Part shown: positions 37,166 to 51,150 of the stretch, piece by piece
Numbering within the stretch: position 1 is the first letter of the stretch
Layout of the letters: every line of letters starts with the position of its first letter
NCBI RefSeq assembly: GCF_001625215.2
Contig: NC_030381.2
Location: 46,312,689-46,376,688, forward strand
From: Daucus carota subsp. sativus
Taxonomy: Eukaryota; Streptophyta; Magnoliopsida; Apiales; Apiaceae
DNA length: 64,000 bases
Reading direction: 5' to 3'
Translations under genes and position numbers: made by a program
Notes under the pieces: model-generated
What the model saw: the letters and a program-made list of their open reading frames with translations, nothing else
Databases searched by the model: none
Told to the model about the DNA's origin: nothing

Positions 37166-40100
37166 CTAGGATAAGTCAGCAATTTTGCTAGCAAGAACTC
37201 GTTCCCGTCTTTCAATGTATCCAAATGGAAACCAGCCTGCTTTCCCATTACATTCACCTTCTGCCCAGCCATTGTTAGACACCTGCAACATGATCAGACT
37301 TTAAGAAACAAAGTGCCAGCCAAGTGGCACAAACTAATGCGATATTTCGCCAGACGATCATGTAAGAGAGCACAAGGGGCACCTATTACCTAATCATATG
37401 CATTTTCCATCCATTGTATACATAAACAAAGTAACTAGAGGTAATCAGTTATAGATATATAAATTTCAGCACCTACAATAAACCCCTGGGCCATGTTTGT
37501 TTCATGGGAAATGTAGACTGTAGAGTAAATTGACCAACTCACAATGCACCGAGAAAATAATACAACCAAGTCCATAGGATCAGTGTTTTGACTTGATTAT
37601 GCTTGTGCATAATTACCGAACCATAAAGAGGCAGAAATGACTGCCAAGTAACAAAACAGGGCCCAAGCGAGTAATCAACAAGTTCGAACACTGGTAATAG
37701 ATCTTGAATATATTAGTAATGAAAATGATATGTATTGCTAAAGCAAAACCAGGAGAGATTAAATGTATGTTATGCACAAAATAAACACCTAAAGATGAAT
37801 ATTATTGCTTCTAGAAGCATCAAATCAATGGAGGTGTGGTAATTTAGCACACCAATAGATCTTCACTACTCAGTGAGTTGGGATGCTAGTGCGGACCACA
37901 AGTGTATGCTTTCATGAAGTAAATTACTGAAACTCAAGCACCAAGTTTAACTATAAGCCAGTTACAAACCTTGCGAACAACAATATAGTCACCAATTGAC
38001 AAATTAAGCTCCACGTCCGATTCTGCTTGATACGAGTATAGAGCCTACACAAAAAGGGTGTCAAGGTAAGTTTCTAGAAATGGGAACTACAAAATTCAAC
38101 TATGATTACATGACATATCAATGGAATCATAGGCATCAATCATAACGAGTGCATAAAGGGCACAAGCTCAATTGAACAAATATTTCACACAATTCACTTA
38201 CTTCTCCAAGAAAATAATCCATGTCATCAGATGATCCATTATGTGTTGTAGTAAAAACATTGTTTACTTCTTCATAAGGTGGCGGTGGAGGATTACTTTC
38301 CACATTGGGAGCAGGAGGTGCTGCTTCAATTCGCTGTCGTTCTGATAACATCTGCCAAATTTAATAAAAGGGAAAAGATGAATGAATAATACAAAAAAGA
38401 AAAAGTTGATAATAAGAAAACAAATAACAGCCTCTTTAAACTCTAAGCAGATTGCAAATGGCATAATCTAATAAGATAGCAGTCTTACTTTATCGCCTAA
38501 TAAGTTTGCACCATTAATCTTCAAAATTATGACTTGATAATTAACTACTTGAATTCCGAAGAAATAGGGCCAGTCTTTGTCATTCATTAAACATATGTTC
38601 AAGTTCCTACTTTTTATGTCCTCTTTCTGAAAGAAGACTAAGCAATAATCCCTTATAGAACTAAACTACATGAACCCAAGCAATTGCTTGATCATTTCCA
38701 ATAAAATAAATGTAGGCATCCTGTAGTTTTTGATAATCTTGATAGTAGACCAAGCCTAAATCCAAATTATTGTAGAGATATTGAAAAAGCAGATCAAAAA
38801 TTTATAGCAGGAACATACGTAGAAGCCTTTAAGTAATGAAAGCTCTTTGCCAAAAGACATTAGCTATACAATTTCATACCTCGCCTTCAAGCTGATCAAG
38901 TATCTGGAGTACTCTCTGATGATAAGCACGCTCCGACTCAACCTATAACAAAAACATAAGAAAAACTATTATTTGCCTTCATCGCGAATGTAAGATTTGA
39001 TAATATATTAGGCTTAGCTAGGATTTCCTTTAGACATTTACCATGGAAATAAGTCGCTGGAGTGTCAACCTTTGTTGCTGAGCTTCAACAGCAGCCATTG
39101 CTGCAGTTGCTTCCTTTCCCAATATTCCCATGTTTGATTTTAGATCCTGAAGCTTTTGTTCTGCTGCTTCAACTTTCGAAACGATGTCTGGGTTTCCTGT
39201 ACCTTCTCTCAATTTAGCTTGTCGTCTTGAAACTTCAATGGCCTGTCTAGGTTTGAGAGAAATTGGTATTACATGCTTGGGGAAACCTTGCCATTCCAGA
39301 AACTTCGTCTAATATTTCTAGATATTGTATCAACTATTTTACAACATGTTTACTAACACAGGACCTCAAAGATTATAAAAAAAGATATGTCATTAATTAG
39401 GAGAGTCGAGAGTGTGCATACAATTTTGAAGTAGAACGATTCTGAATGATACCTGAGTTTCAGCCTCTTGTCTCATTCGATCATAACGTTGGGCAAGATG
39501 TCTAGCATCTTCAAGAGGAGCTCCCATTACCATCGCTCTTAAAGGTTCTGCAACCTGAAACCCCCAGAAGACGAAACTACTAAAAAACTCTAGTATTGTT
39601 ACAAGGAAGATACAAGAATCCTGAAGTTAAACTAGTGGAAGCAACAGAAGTAGTGAAACATGCAACGCAATTATAGAAGTTAACTTTTCGATAGTCACTC
39701 ACACTTAATAGGAAAAAATTGCACTGTTTATACCAGTATATAATGAGGAAGTGCTACTCTCAGCAAGCCATATTTCATAAGAACCATAAAACAAATGATC
39801 TTTTACATGAACGAAAAAAGGTGACATATCAACACATATATATTAGTCTCAATTAACCAAGTGACATTGCTCTAATCTTACACGAGCATGATTTTAATGA
39901 TTAGAACAACTGACAAAAGAAACAGAATAGTAGCTCTTAAAAGGCTTTCCATCATTTCAAATATAACCTCCATAAATATTATGTCTTTCATATATAACAC
40001 AGGAACATTCAAAAGCCAATAATTATATCAATTTTGTGCAGCATCTGCTACGAAGTGGTTAATTCAAACAGGAATATGGAAGAGTGAAATACCCTTTTCT

Positions 40101-43100
40101 ACAAAGATTTAGGTAATTTCAAGTAGTACCTATATTGATAATTGAACGAATAGATGGTCACCAAAAAAGAGCAATTTTTCAAAATGTAAAATGGGAGAAA
40201 GCATTAAATTCTGGACAGATGACGAACTGAATATCTAAGTAACTTCTAGGCATCGGGTTGATGTTATATAGAAGTAATCCCATACTTGAATTCCTCAATA
40301 ACTTTAACCAAAATATGGTGTTGAATAACAAATTTGATTTGGCAATAAAAATATAACACCATTTTAACTGGCGTGTTAGTGTTATACTTTATTTCATACA
40401 TTGAAGCATGTAGATAATTTCCCCTTTTATCTCTGCATTTGTTTGTACATAATTTTATATGACTCTAAGCTTCAAAACGCCTCCCCTTAATGCCTCGTGC
40501 CTACGCACGAAGCTCTGGGAAGGCGTCCTTCCACCTCAAACAGCATAGGAATTTGGACGTATGACAAAAATCTTTTGTTTTAAGAACCAGACACTAGAAA
40601 TTTCATTTAGTCTAGGGACACATTACATTTATTTACCCAAAACCAATCCATATCACACGTATGGACCAGCACGTTAATTTGGACAAACTTTATAACCGTC
40701 ATCAATAATCATAGCTTCAAGAAGATATGAGCCTAAAGGTGAAAACAAAAGTTTAGAATAATCAAGAACGGAGATTTTAAAATATCTAATCAGTCCCAGT
40801 AGTGTGCCCTTGGATATTAACATACCTTTCCACACATTTGAAGTATATTATATGCTCTAATGCTAGTGGTTAATAAAATGAGTTCAAACAGGATTTGGCT
40901 AGTTTATTCCTAGTTCACATTTCAAAAAATAGAAATGGCAGAAAATAATCCAACCTGTGTACCAAAGGCTTTCAACATATTTCCACGCTCCTTCTCCATT
41001 TGAGCACGAGCACGTCCAAAACTTGCTGCAGCTTTTGACAATGTGCTGCCACTGGTACATGTATTCTCAACACCATATTTTCTGCTATCTTCTGATAACT
41101 TTGTCCCTGTTGATTAAAAAATAAATAAACATCAGAATGAGCCTATTACGACATGCTAACTAAGCAAATAACATGAAAGTAAGCAAATCAATTCACCTAT
41201 TTCAACTTGCTTGGAGCCAGTAACAATATAACCTTCTACACCACGTACAATATCCCTTTGAAAATGCTGCAAAAGTATAAGCCAGGAAAATATAATAATG
41301 CTGATCGGTCATGACCTCTGCACGGGTTTGGGAGAACAGAGACAGATATACATATATATAATGGCTACCAACTTATAAGACAAAAAAAAATTCCTACGAC
41401 CTGTACCCATATATTCACGATATAGAAATGCGTACAGCACATTAATAGTAAAGTCCTTATAACTGTGCAAGGTTAGGGATGCATGGAGGATCTATGTCAG
41501 TTGGACAACACAGTTACTCTAAAAACAGGTGACTAGGAAACCGTATTCTCAAATGCTTTTACATCTTAATCTAATTTTGGTACAAGAGTAAAAATACAAC
41601 TTCAGGAAAAAGATACCTTCGCAGCGCGTGTGGATATGTATAATTTTTCAAGTTTCTGGTGCTGTTGAAATTCTGCTCCATCACTAGCAAAATCAGAACC
41701 ACCATAACCACCAGCTCCAAATTGCTTGAGGACAGCCTGAAGTAAAATCCACTTACAATAAACATTATGTTTTCTTGAAATATATAGACAACTAGAAATG
41801 TATATTTCATGGCCAGATCAAGAGTGCACAGTAGCACGCATTATGTATCATAGAAACTTAATTCAAGAGATAAAAAACCATTTGTATCATATAGCTTATG
41901 ACGAACTCATGGGTGATTCATACCTCATACAAGAAAGCAATGGCAACTTTAAAAATGAGTGGCAGACTTTGGACTCATTCATAAGTAAATTCTTATGCAA
42001 TTTTAAGTCTCATCATCTTTATAAAGACTCTATATTAGAGATTTTGGACCAACAATATTGCAGGCTCCTAGTTCTTTTTATCATTGCACCACTATGGAAA
42101 AAGTTTCTTCGAAAGAATATACAAGAAATAATTTGGCCTAAACCTAAAAAGGTATCCACCATTCATATCTTTCAAGATAACATTTGAAGCTACGAATTTA
42201 GCAATAAACATTCAAAGAATTCCGGTTCTTAACCTTTTCTGATATAGTAATAAACTAACAATAATAACACGCCACAGCGGAAAACATTCATCTCATTTAG
42301 ACACATAAAAATCATGACGATGAGTTGGGAACAAAATTAAACCAATATTGCTCTCTATTCAGTACATAAATCTTTATCACAACTACTCTCCAGAAGCACC
42401 CTTTTCGTAGCTAGAAAGCAGGGGTGCGGCACTTACCCACTGCACCGCGCATCGGATATGTTCGGGGCAGGGGTGCGGCACCCACAGTGTTCCCGTCTTT
42501 TACAGATCAGATTCTTGGGGAATGCGGGAAGGGGTTATGGGATTGCCTAGTTTATAATTATTTGATTAACTTTGACCTACCAGTTGATTCAGGCTTCCAT
42601 TAATCTGAAGAGACGACTGAGAGAAAGGAAGAAGAATCGCCATTCTATCTCCTTCTCATTACCAGTTACCAGTTCTTGTTGCCAATGTATTGATTAAGAT
42701 TTGTTTTCTTGCCGAAGCATGTGTGTGTCTTGAGTTTTTTGTCTGCATAAGTGTATTTTGACCGTTCACTGTCTGTGGGTACCCATAAGATATGTTTTAT
42801 TATATATTTTTATGATCTGCTTGCTTCTTTTACATATTTATTATTATTTCTATAAATAATTGAATTACTTTAATTACTATGAATTTCAATTATTCAGGAT
42901 CTGTTTAATTTAATTAAAATTTGTTGCTTAAATTATATATATATATATATAATCTGTATATATATTTTTAATACTTTTATATTAGACGTATCCCCCAACA
43001 CCGGCATCCCCATGCTTTTTGATTTGCTGAAATTCTGTATCTGCGCATCCCCGCACCCACACCCATGCTTCCTTTGTTTGTAGTAATCACCCAAATCTAG

Positions 43101-44472
43101 CATATAACTAGAAATAAATCTTAGTAGATACATCATTCCATTTCTTCTTATAATTACGTGGTCAATTGTCTATAGCCTTGACTAAATTGTTTAGAGATGT
43201 GAAGGGGCTCCTATCCCATTTATTATTTACACTGCCAATATGTTCATCTACAAGTTATATCCATTTGCCCATGAATATTTGTTCCCCATACTAAGAATTT
43301 TTCTTCAAATTTCAAGCATACTACATTAAAAGACTAATATCTAATTATCTAGGTTGTAGAGATGAATTCTGAAAGTGTCAACTAAACCGCCATTAAGCTT
43401 GTATTTGCTACCTTGTTTATTAAAAACCCGCTCTTGAACCAAATTTTCTACTTGAGGCCATAAAGACTAGCACCTTCCGCCAACCAGCATCGCAAAACCT
43501 GCCTTCTATATTAATCATATATCTGAGCTCATTTTTATTTAACATCCTGGGTCTAATTGTGTATTATTTAAATTCACTACTACACATACATAGTTTTCTA
43601 CATCTAGAATAAAAAATAATATAAAACAGAAAATTGGCGAGGTAAGGAGTTAATTAAAAGGATATGGCACAACCGTATAAGGCCAGGAGTCGGAGTATTG
43701 AGTTGATGCGGAAGAAAAAAGAAACTAGTCTTCAGAATAGGTAAGAATAAGCTCCCTAACTTCTTTTGCCAAACAATCGGTAGAAGCTGAAGCAGGCTCT
43801 TTTAGGAAAAGACACTCCCTAAATATGCTGATCAATTCTTTCTACTACAAATTTGGAACCTGGCATTTTTCTAGTTTTGGCCTGCAGGAGGAGCTAATTC
43901 TCTCGACTGTCATCACTATTATTATAGTCGGTACCAATGTATTAGAACCGTCTCATGTGTAACTTTTTATTGTTCACCTCATGTAGGTAAGTTGTGTTCA
44001 TGGTGGATGCGGATAGGGCAGAAGAGTCCATAGAAGCAGCCTATTTATCTTTCGCACGCTACCATTAGTTACACCTAAAGTCCTTCGGTAATTTCATCAC
44101 TAGCACAATACGGCAATATAATTGGTGATTGAAGAGGAATTTATAACACATCCACGGTAATTTGTGTGATGTATTCATGTGTGTGTATATATATTCTCTG
44201 GATCTCCCTCTCAATCTTTCATTTCACAAATCACATCCTCCTCTATTATGTTCTTATGCATACACAAATCTAGAATTCAAATAAACAAACACATAATAAA
44301 TCATCGATGATTCCAAGAAATAGAATCAACAGATCTAAAATGAATGAAACGCGTAATCGATCGTTAAATAAAATATATCGAATAAATTCCGTTTGATGCA
44401 AGGAGGATCTACCTGTTGTTGGCGAGAGACTTGCTCTCGGAGCTTGGATGCTTGTTTCCTAATTGCTTCCAT
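37166..44472 (-). CDS. SH3P2: SH3 domain-containing protein 2-like (BAR-like coiled coil plus SH3)
   Basis: Ten exons, in frame (369 aa): 44413-44472, 41617-41736, 41197-41266, 40955-41106, 39453-39554, 39042-39242, 38880-38942, 38202-38351, 37970-38044 and 37166-37282. It starts MEAIRKQASKLREQVSRQQQ. A helical BAR-like region follows with FQRDIVRGVEGYIVTGSKQV, GRARAQMEKERGNMLKAFG, EDARHLAQRYDRMRQEAETQ and GNPDIVSKVEAAEQKLQDLK. A Pro-rich linker (ESNPPPPPYEEVN) leads to the C-terminal SH3 domain (ALYSYQAESDVELNLSIGDY ... GWFPFGYIERRERVLASK). Arabidopsis SH3P2 binds membranes and acts in autophagosome formation, clathrin/dynamin traffic and ubiquitin sorting. Length and order match SH3P2. Intron 1 is 2.7 kb and has repeat-like GC-rich segments. 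Confidence 0.96.
42413..43085. mobile_element. possible degraded TIR element in SH3P2-like intron 1
   Basis: GCAGGGGTGCGGCAC occurs twice in direct orientation (42418-42432 and 42467-42481). About 560 bp away, the complementary type appears (CATCCCCGCACCCACACCCA, from about 43046). These GC-rich blocks enclose AT-rich sequence with a TA microsatellite (about 42935-42950). The arrangement resembles ends of a decayed hAT-type MITE, but I could not fix termini or a target duplication. Confidence 0.35.
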
Positions 44473-45606
44473 GTGATTAATTACATGAGATAGTGGAGGA
44501 CTGAATCGCCTCCTGTGTTAAATACTTTTCTCACAAATTCAGAGCAGGAGCCTGTAGGTGTGATTTAAATAATGATCAAGACAGAAATTTTAATTTGGTA
44601 TTTTTGTTGTTAAGTTCATATTAAATCTATAAATTATTATTTATTGTAATTATAATGACATTAAATTGCAGTATTTTTTGTATCATGATACAGAACTTTA
44701 TTATCGAGAATCAGAAATATAAGTTATTTTAAGAATTATCTTATTTCTAATTTTGATCTATTTTCCAAATTTTACATTATTTATTAAATATTACATAAAT
44801 CGAATTTTTTTAAAATTCAAATATTAATTTAATTCCACAACATAAAATGATAAAAGACCCTGAGTGTTATTTATTTTTTATGATACATAATATCTCATTT
44901 GTCATTATCTAGAAAGAAAAATTTCATTATCACTTAAATACACGGCTTAAAATTGCATTTTTCGTTTTTCAATAAAAACTTGACGCGAGGTGAGATTTTT
45001 AATTTTTGAGAAACAGGTCACTTAGAAACAGGTCACTCTCAATACGAACTTACGTTTCGGCCGTTAAAACACGATTTCAAGTTGCGTTTTGGACGTAAAA
45101 CACAGCTTTAAGTTATATTGTGGGTATTGTTTATTACAAAAATATGAAATATTTTGCATGTTGTGTTTGTAGTTTTTTGTATAATAATTAATTTGAAATG
45201 TATGTTCTTGTTCATAATTTTCAAATATGTTGACGTAGTGTTATATTCGAGTAACATATAAAAAATTAATTATTTCTATTCGTGACAATTGAATATAATA
45301 ACAGAATATTTACATATAATGTCATTATATCTTGTATGTATGATGATTTTAGCCTGTTTTATTAAAAAATTTGGTGCGGAGTAAGAAGTACAAAAACATT
45401 ATTTATTTGCTACACAATATTATAAAAACTAATATTTATATCAATATTTTTTAAATTTTGTGGTTACATCCGATAGAAGAAATATAATATTTTGAAAATA
45501 ATATTATCTTATCAATATGCTCTGATTCTAGCGTGATGAAGCATTAGAGATTATGGTGTCGTTTTACGTTTGTGATGAGTGCAGAGATCGATAGTTTATA
45601 TGCAAA
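44473..45606. other. promoter side of SH3P2-like gene and AT-rich gap
   Basis: The first 100-150 bp after the ATG are probably 5' UTR and promoter of the minus-strand gene. The rest is AT-rich and without coding content. Confidence 0.45.
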
Positions 45607-46285
45607 AGAGTTAACTGTACTTTCGAACTCCTAACTTTGCCCCAAATACAGTTTAGTACCTGAACTTTAAAACGTGATAATATACACTCTACACTTAACA
45701 TTCGCTTCCAAATTGTACCCTTAATCACTTTTCCGTTAAAATATCTCTGTTAATGTTAAGTTTTACTTGAGTATTATGGGTAAGATTTGTGCATGACCGC
45801 TGGACATATATTTAGTGGAAAGCATGGGCATGGACTGGTTTGGTTTAGTTTTTGGACAAAACCTAAACCACAACCATATATTTTCGGTTTTTAAAATCAA
45901 AAACCGCAACCGCCGGTTCAGATTCGGATTCGATTGCGGTTTAAAAAACCCTGGTTTGATTATAATCGGCTCGATTTCGGTAACCGAAACCGATAAATAT
46001 AAAAATTAAAAGCAAGTGTGGCCCTACATATATTTATGTTGTTATTGTACTCATGCAAGTGTGCTTTGAAGAAGCAAATAAATATATGTACTGTGGCGAT
46101 GCACAAATCTTACCCATAAGCCCGCGTGAAACTTAACATTATTTGACGATTTTAACAGAAAAATGAACAAAGGGCACAACTTGCAAGCGAATGTTAAGGG
46201 TAGAGTGCATATTGTCACGTTTTAAATTCCAGGTACTAAACTGCATTTGGAGCAAAATTAAGGGTTCGAAAGTGCAGTTAACTCT
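45607..46285. mobile_element. MULE-type MITE with about 200-bp terminal inverted repeats
   Basis: The left end AGAGTTAACTGTACTTTCGA is matched in reverse complement by the right end (AGAGTTAACTGCACTTTCGA). The inverted match continues, with indels, through CACTCTAC...TTAACATTCGCTT and TGGGTAAGATTTGTGCATG, about 200 bp per arm. The flanks ATGCAAA (left) and ACGCAAAAT (right) look like a decayed target duplication near 9 bp. Long arms plus 9-bp duplication fit a Mutator-like MITE. The centre (about 45823-46010) contains a GGTTTGGTTTAG / CGGTAACCGAAACCG-rich segment typical of hAT-like MITEs, probably a second, truncated insertion. Confidence 0.8.
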
Positions 46286-47765
46286 ACGCAAAATTAACTG
46301 AATTTAATACAAATATTCACAAAACGATACAAGGATCAGATTTGTTGCTTTGAAAACAAATACATAACATTTTCTGACGGATAAAATAATATTTTATCGA
46401 AACATCACATTCTTTTATAGATCATGTTCTATCAGAATAAGAAAACACGAGAATATTATCAAATGACATTGATTTTTACGGTTTGAATATTCGATTAAAT
46501 CACATATAGGGATCAGTATTCGACCAAATAGTATATAGAGATCGTTTTACAGTATAGATAAGAAAGCCAGTCAAGTCAGCCAACATTTCGATATATAAGA
46601 ATATAACTTCACTGGTTGAGAAATTCAGATATTCATATCTCAAATGAGGACACCTGCTTCACAATTTTGTGAAAAGATCAGAAGTGCCAATTTTCATGAA
46701 AAGATGGACAGCAATAGTAAGTAGTTCAGTTGATATTGGTAATAATGTTTATTTTCTTTTGCATTATCCTAACACAATATAGTAACAAAAAGATGTTGGG
46801 TACTTAATTGTTCGATTACAAACACTAAAGTGTAAAACATATCCATAAAAACTAAACAATTAATAGCAGAAAAAAAATATCAATTCATTAACCTTGTACA
46901 GGGAGTTAGATTTACAATTTCTAAATACATAACAGAGGTGATAGCAAAGATTGTAAACACTTAATGCATATATTGTATAAGCATGCTAGAGGTGTTTATA
47001 TTCTAATTAGGTTCCGTACTTGGCTTGCATGTTTAAAAATGTGTGTAATATGTATTTAATTGGTGAGCTAAGTAATCTGTCCTCACAGAAGTATACACTT
47101 CGTAGACAATTTTTTTTTCTAATTCTCTCAACACCGTGACGATAGAAGGGAAACTTACCTAATCAAGCTACTAGTAGTGCCGAGAATATGGTAGAACTGT
47201 ATTCGAATAGGTACCATCTACAGACTACAAATACACATTGGATAAGGGGAACAGTGCTATCATATATGTCCGGTTAATGTTATATGTTACCACAACATAA
47301 CAACAGTACCAAGGCAATTCTCAGCTTGTCTAAAGCTGAAATTGATATGACTAGTTTGGTAGAATACTTAAGACCTGAATTAGGCAGTTTGAACATTTCA
47401 TATATGCATATTAGAATAAAGAGCGACTCAAAACAATGTGAATCAGTAATATATCAAAATCTATATACCTATAACCCCCCCCCCCCCCCCCCCCCCACCC
47501 CCCATTCCCCATCTCATCGTTCTTTGCTAGGTACAATAGACAGGAATCAAACAACAAAAGAAATCAGGTTAGTGTGCACTGATTTTCTCTAGTAGTAATT
47601 ATTCTCCCATATCCAATGAGACCAACAACTGTCCAAACTCTTTCCACAAATCTCAGATATGACCAAAATGGAGAGAGAACAATGAGCAAAACAAATAAAT
47701 CTGTGGCCTCAAACAATTGGCACCCCCCTTCTCTTAAAGTGCCACCATCTGAAGTTTTATTTACC
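46286..47765. other. intergenic, no gene seen
   Basis: AT-rich sequence with a poly-C tract at about 47477-47503. A 102-codon plus-strand ORF at 47284-47592 owes part of its length to that tract (a Pro run) and has no family resemblance. The right end probably holds the 3' UTR of the FMP32-like gene. Confidence 0.5.
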
Positions 47766-50700
47766 CTACATTAAGATGCGGAGTACAGCAAGACCAACTG
47801 CAGAAACGGAGACGAGGGTACCTATGCAGTATTTGATAATATCATACTTTGCCCCTTCCAACTGAGCCCTTATTCCTTGAATTTCCTGTTGGCAAAATAA
47901 AAATTTATAAAGTTATCCCAGCAAAGCAATTATTTCAAACGCGCAACAAGAATGAAGAAACTCACCCTGTCAATCTTGTTGTTCAAGTTGGTGGTTTCTG
48001 TACTCTGATTTGCAAGCTCGTCACGTGTACGCCTACACTCCATAGCAACTAGCAATTAGCAGACACAAAAGGAGCTTGAACCAAAATTGCTAATAAATAC
48101 ATGAACATCAGTACAAGTCGAATTAAAATTTGTAAATTGGAAATAACAGCAGCGGAACAAAATATAAGTACATAAAAAGGACAAAAAGTACTATGATGAT
48201 AAAATTATTTGCCTACACTTCCCAATATCAAGAATACTAATACAATGTTTTAAATTGTTCGAGACAATATTTAATTATAAGTATGTCACATATTTATTTC
48301 TACTTCCACCTTGAGCTTTACATGTTTCTACCGGATACTATCACAAAAAAAAAAAAAAAATGTCCTTACCCTCTTTCAAGATTCAAGTCCAATCTCTGGC
48401 CAGCAGTGACCTTGTCAACCTCGTACCTGTTTTAGATAGCAATTCTTAGACTTGAGAAAATTATCCAAGGGTAAAACAGAAAGTAATAAGCAAATGTTGG
48501 AAGACAGACTTCAGTTCACTACGGATTTTCCCTATATCATTCTGCAGCTTTTCAGTCTCGCGTTGCAACAATGAAAAATGATGCTCCTGCAACACAATTT
48601 ATTTTCAAGAATGAAATACAGTCTGGTCCGAAATATTGTCATAAGCAAATTCAATGCAGTCTTGCCATTACAGATTACCAAAGAGTTTCACATTCTAGCC
48701 AGCATGAGATACCTAAAACTTACGTTGCCTGCATCAGATGTCTTCTCATGCAACAAAAAGTATTCTCAATCCCTAATTGGGCGTCACACCATGTATCAAA
48801 TGATTCACACTAAGAGTGATGTACATATTACTGTATTAGTGACTAAGTTCTGTTTGTTTCAGTGACTTATAATTCCATGAAAGCACAGTAACTAATCACC
48901 TTTTGCACGATAACTGATAACCTCTTTTTCACTGAGCAGCCAATGCTCTAATTTAATGTAAGCAACTTCAACTTTTTATATACGGTTTTATCTCACAACT
49001 TGGAAAAGAAGCTCTTATGATAACACGAGCTACTAATATAATATAAGAAGTTAAGATTGTTGGGGATGCCTGCATTTTGTACGAAGACAAATGTATCAAT
49101 ATACAAGTATCAAATGGAAAGATAAAAGATGTAGAATGTGGAGAGTATATACACCAATTTTACTTGTTTTTAGGTGCAAAACTCCTATTATTGTGCATTG
49201 TATACCAATATAACGCATTATGTGTGTGTGTGTGATGGTATTAAGCACAAGGATCAATATAATAGAATGAACTCTAATACATCAACAGTTCAAACTCAAG
49301 ACAAGTGGAAGCATTAGGATCCGTTGGATGCAAGGATCAGCTCAGATCAGGTTAGAGGTGAAACCAATCTTCATATATAGCTAGTATCTAGAATTTCAAG
49401 TCTATTAAGTTTCGTCTATTAAGTTACTACTGAGAGCTCAAGTTGTTCATTTCAATTTAACAAATCTAAAAATCAATATAGCTAGTATCTAGAATTTCAA
49501 GTCGGCTGACATTGTATTCCATAACTTGCATGTCCATAAAGTAAATCAGCTGTACCTGCGAGCTCTGTATCTCAGCTTTGAACTTGGAAAGATTAGCTTC
49601 CTGGAGCATTTCACCCTATAACAACCAACGCAACGAAGGTCAATCACATTTCAAGCAAAGCCAAATGATTCTATCTTGATAGCTTTTTTAAGCAAAGCAT
49701 TACTGTGGAAGTTAAGCAACAAAAAATGACATAACAGAACCTTTTGCGACTCTGCTCTTGAAACGAATGCATGAGATACATTTTCCAAGCTGTCATTCAA
49801 AACTTCAGTAATAGCAGCTGTTATTGCCTCGGCCTGTTGGGAAGGGACCCCTTGCGCTTCTAGCCTGCGCACCTGTCATAATAACAGGCACACAAAATCT
49901 TCTCAATTGACATAACACTTAGTATGCCTGTCTTGTAAATAACAAAAACAATTAAACCAAAGTCCAAGGTGAATTACAATGCTATATACACACAAGACAT
50001 CAGAGAGATTGAAATATTTTATGAACAGGTCCACTTATTGAACAACTCTTCAAGAAAAATTGTATCCGTCAACTACAGGTTTTGACATATACAACTACAA
50101 AATCAAAATCAAACATCATCGATAGATGACACAAACACGAACAAAGTAATACACCAAAAAAAAACTCAGTGCTCGCATCCAATTACATAGAAATAGAACA
50201 TTTAAATCTACTTTTAACTCTTCCCTAAGCTCTTTATATTGATATACCCTACAGATGACAGAAAATGATCGACTAAACTTCAGCTAATAATTAAATCTCA
50301 GTGCTATACAAACTCGCATATTGACACAAGATTGCAAGTAGATTGTAATAGTATTTCTTATTCTACAGGTCCTCGAGAAATATCGCTATCAACTACGAGT
50401 TTCTTAACATGTAAAATCACAAAACAAAATTCATAAAGAGTCAAATTAAACAAGTCCGCTCGTATCCAATCATCTAGTAATAGAATAATTAAACCTCATT
50501 ATGAGCCCTAAGAACAAGTACAATTTTCATCTATTGACAAATTCTGTATACAAGAACGAGAAAACAAATGAGCTTACAAGAGCTAAGGTATCGACGAGAA
50601 AGGCGCGAGAACCATTGAGGTTGACGTGCTGAGAGATACTGCGATAACTCAACTGATTGGCACTCGAATTCGAAGCAGCAGCTGCCGTTCCGTACAGTTT

Positions 50701-50787
50701 GGACTTTGCTAATTCGAATTTTGATAATTTGGATAAGCAAATCGCCGAATTGCTCCCTAATTGAAACACTCGCTTGCAAGCAGCCAT
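47766..50787 (-). CDS. FMP32: FMP32-like mitochondrial membrane protein (DUF1640/CCDC90 family)
   Basis: Seven exons join in frame (240 aa): 50578-50787, 49741-49872, 49556-49615, 48510-48586, 48370-48426, 47966-48032 and 47766-47885. The N-terminus (MAACKRVFQLGSNSAICLSK) is a likely mitochondrial presequence. The DUF1640 region follows: VDTLALVRRLEAQGVPSQQA, ITEVLNDSLENVSHAFVSRA, a coiled coil (LLQRETEKLQNDIGKIRSEL, LDLNLERGRTRDELANQ) and a C-terminal membrane helix in KYCIGTLVSVSAVGLAVLRI. The family includes yeast Fmp32 and animal MCUR1/CCDC90, linked to cytochrome oxidase assembly and the mitochondrial calcium uniporter. The role in plants is not settled. A TATATATA stretch at 50870-50882 is suitably placed as TATA box. 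Confidence 0.92.
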
Positions 50788-51150
50788 CGATTACTTCACA
50801 TATATCTCACTGAATTTTCGTGAGTTCAATTAAACAGGATTGATGTCTGTTTATTGTGTATCTGTGTATGATATATATAGAGAGACGCGGAGAGAAAGAG
50901 AAAACGGAGTTGCTTGTGCGAAGAAGACGTATATTCTGATCTTTTCGCCATTTATACCCAAGGGTTTCTTGCGCAGAAATCTTTATACCTTCCCTTTTAT
51001 TGTTGCAAAGTTATTCTTTCCCCTATTTTTAGGCAGTGAAACTTACACGTCAGTAAAAATGTTTGAATAAATTTTTTTTTTTTTGATAAAAATGTTTGAA
51101 TAATTTTATTTAAGAATTAGAAAAGTCCACATGTTATTAGGAACATATAT
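50788..51150. other. promoter region of the FMP32-like gene
   Basis: The FMP32-like upstream region includes a minus-strand TATATATA at about 50870-50882, followed by a purine-rich stretch (GAGAGACGCGGAGAGAAAGA, 50879-50898). Beyond 51060 it is AT-rich with a short direct repeat (AAAATGTTTGAATAA at about 51056 and 51089). Confidence 0.45.

Noticed and set aside
47284-47592. 102-codon ORF with a proline run
   Set aside because: The proline run comes from the poly-C tract, and there is no domain or splice partner.
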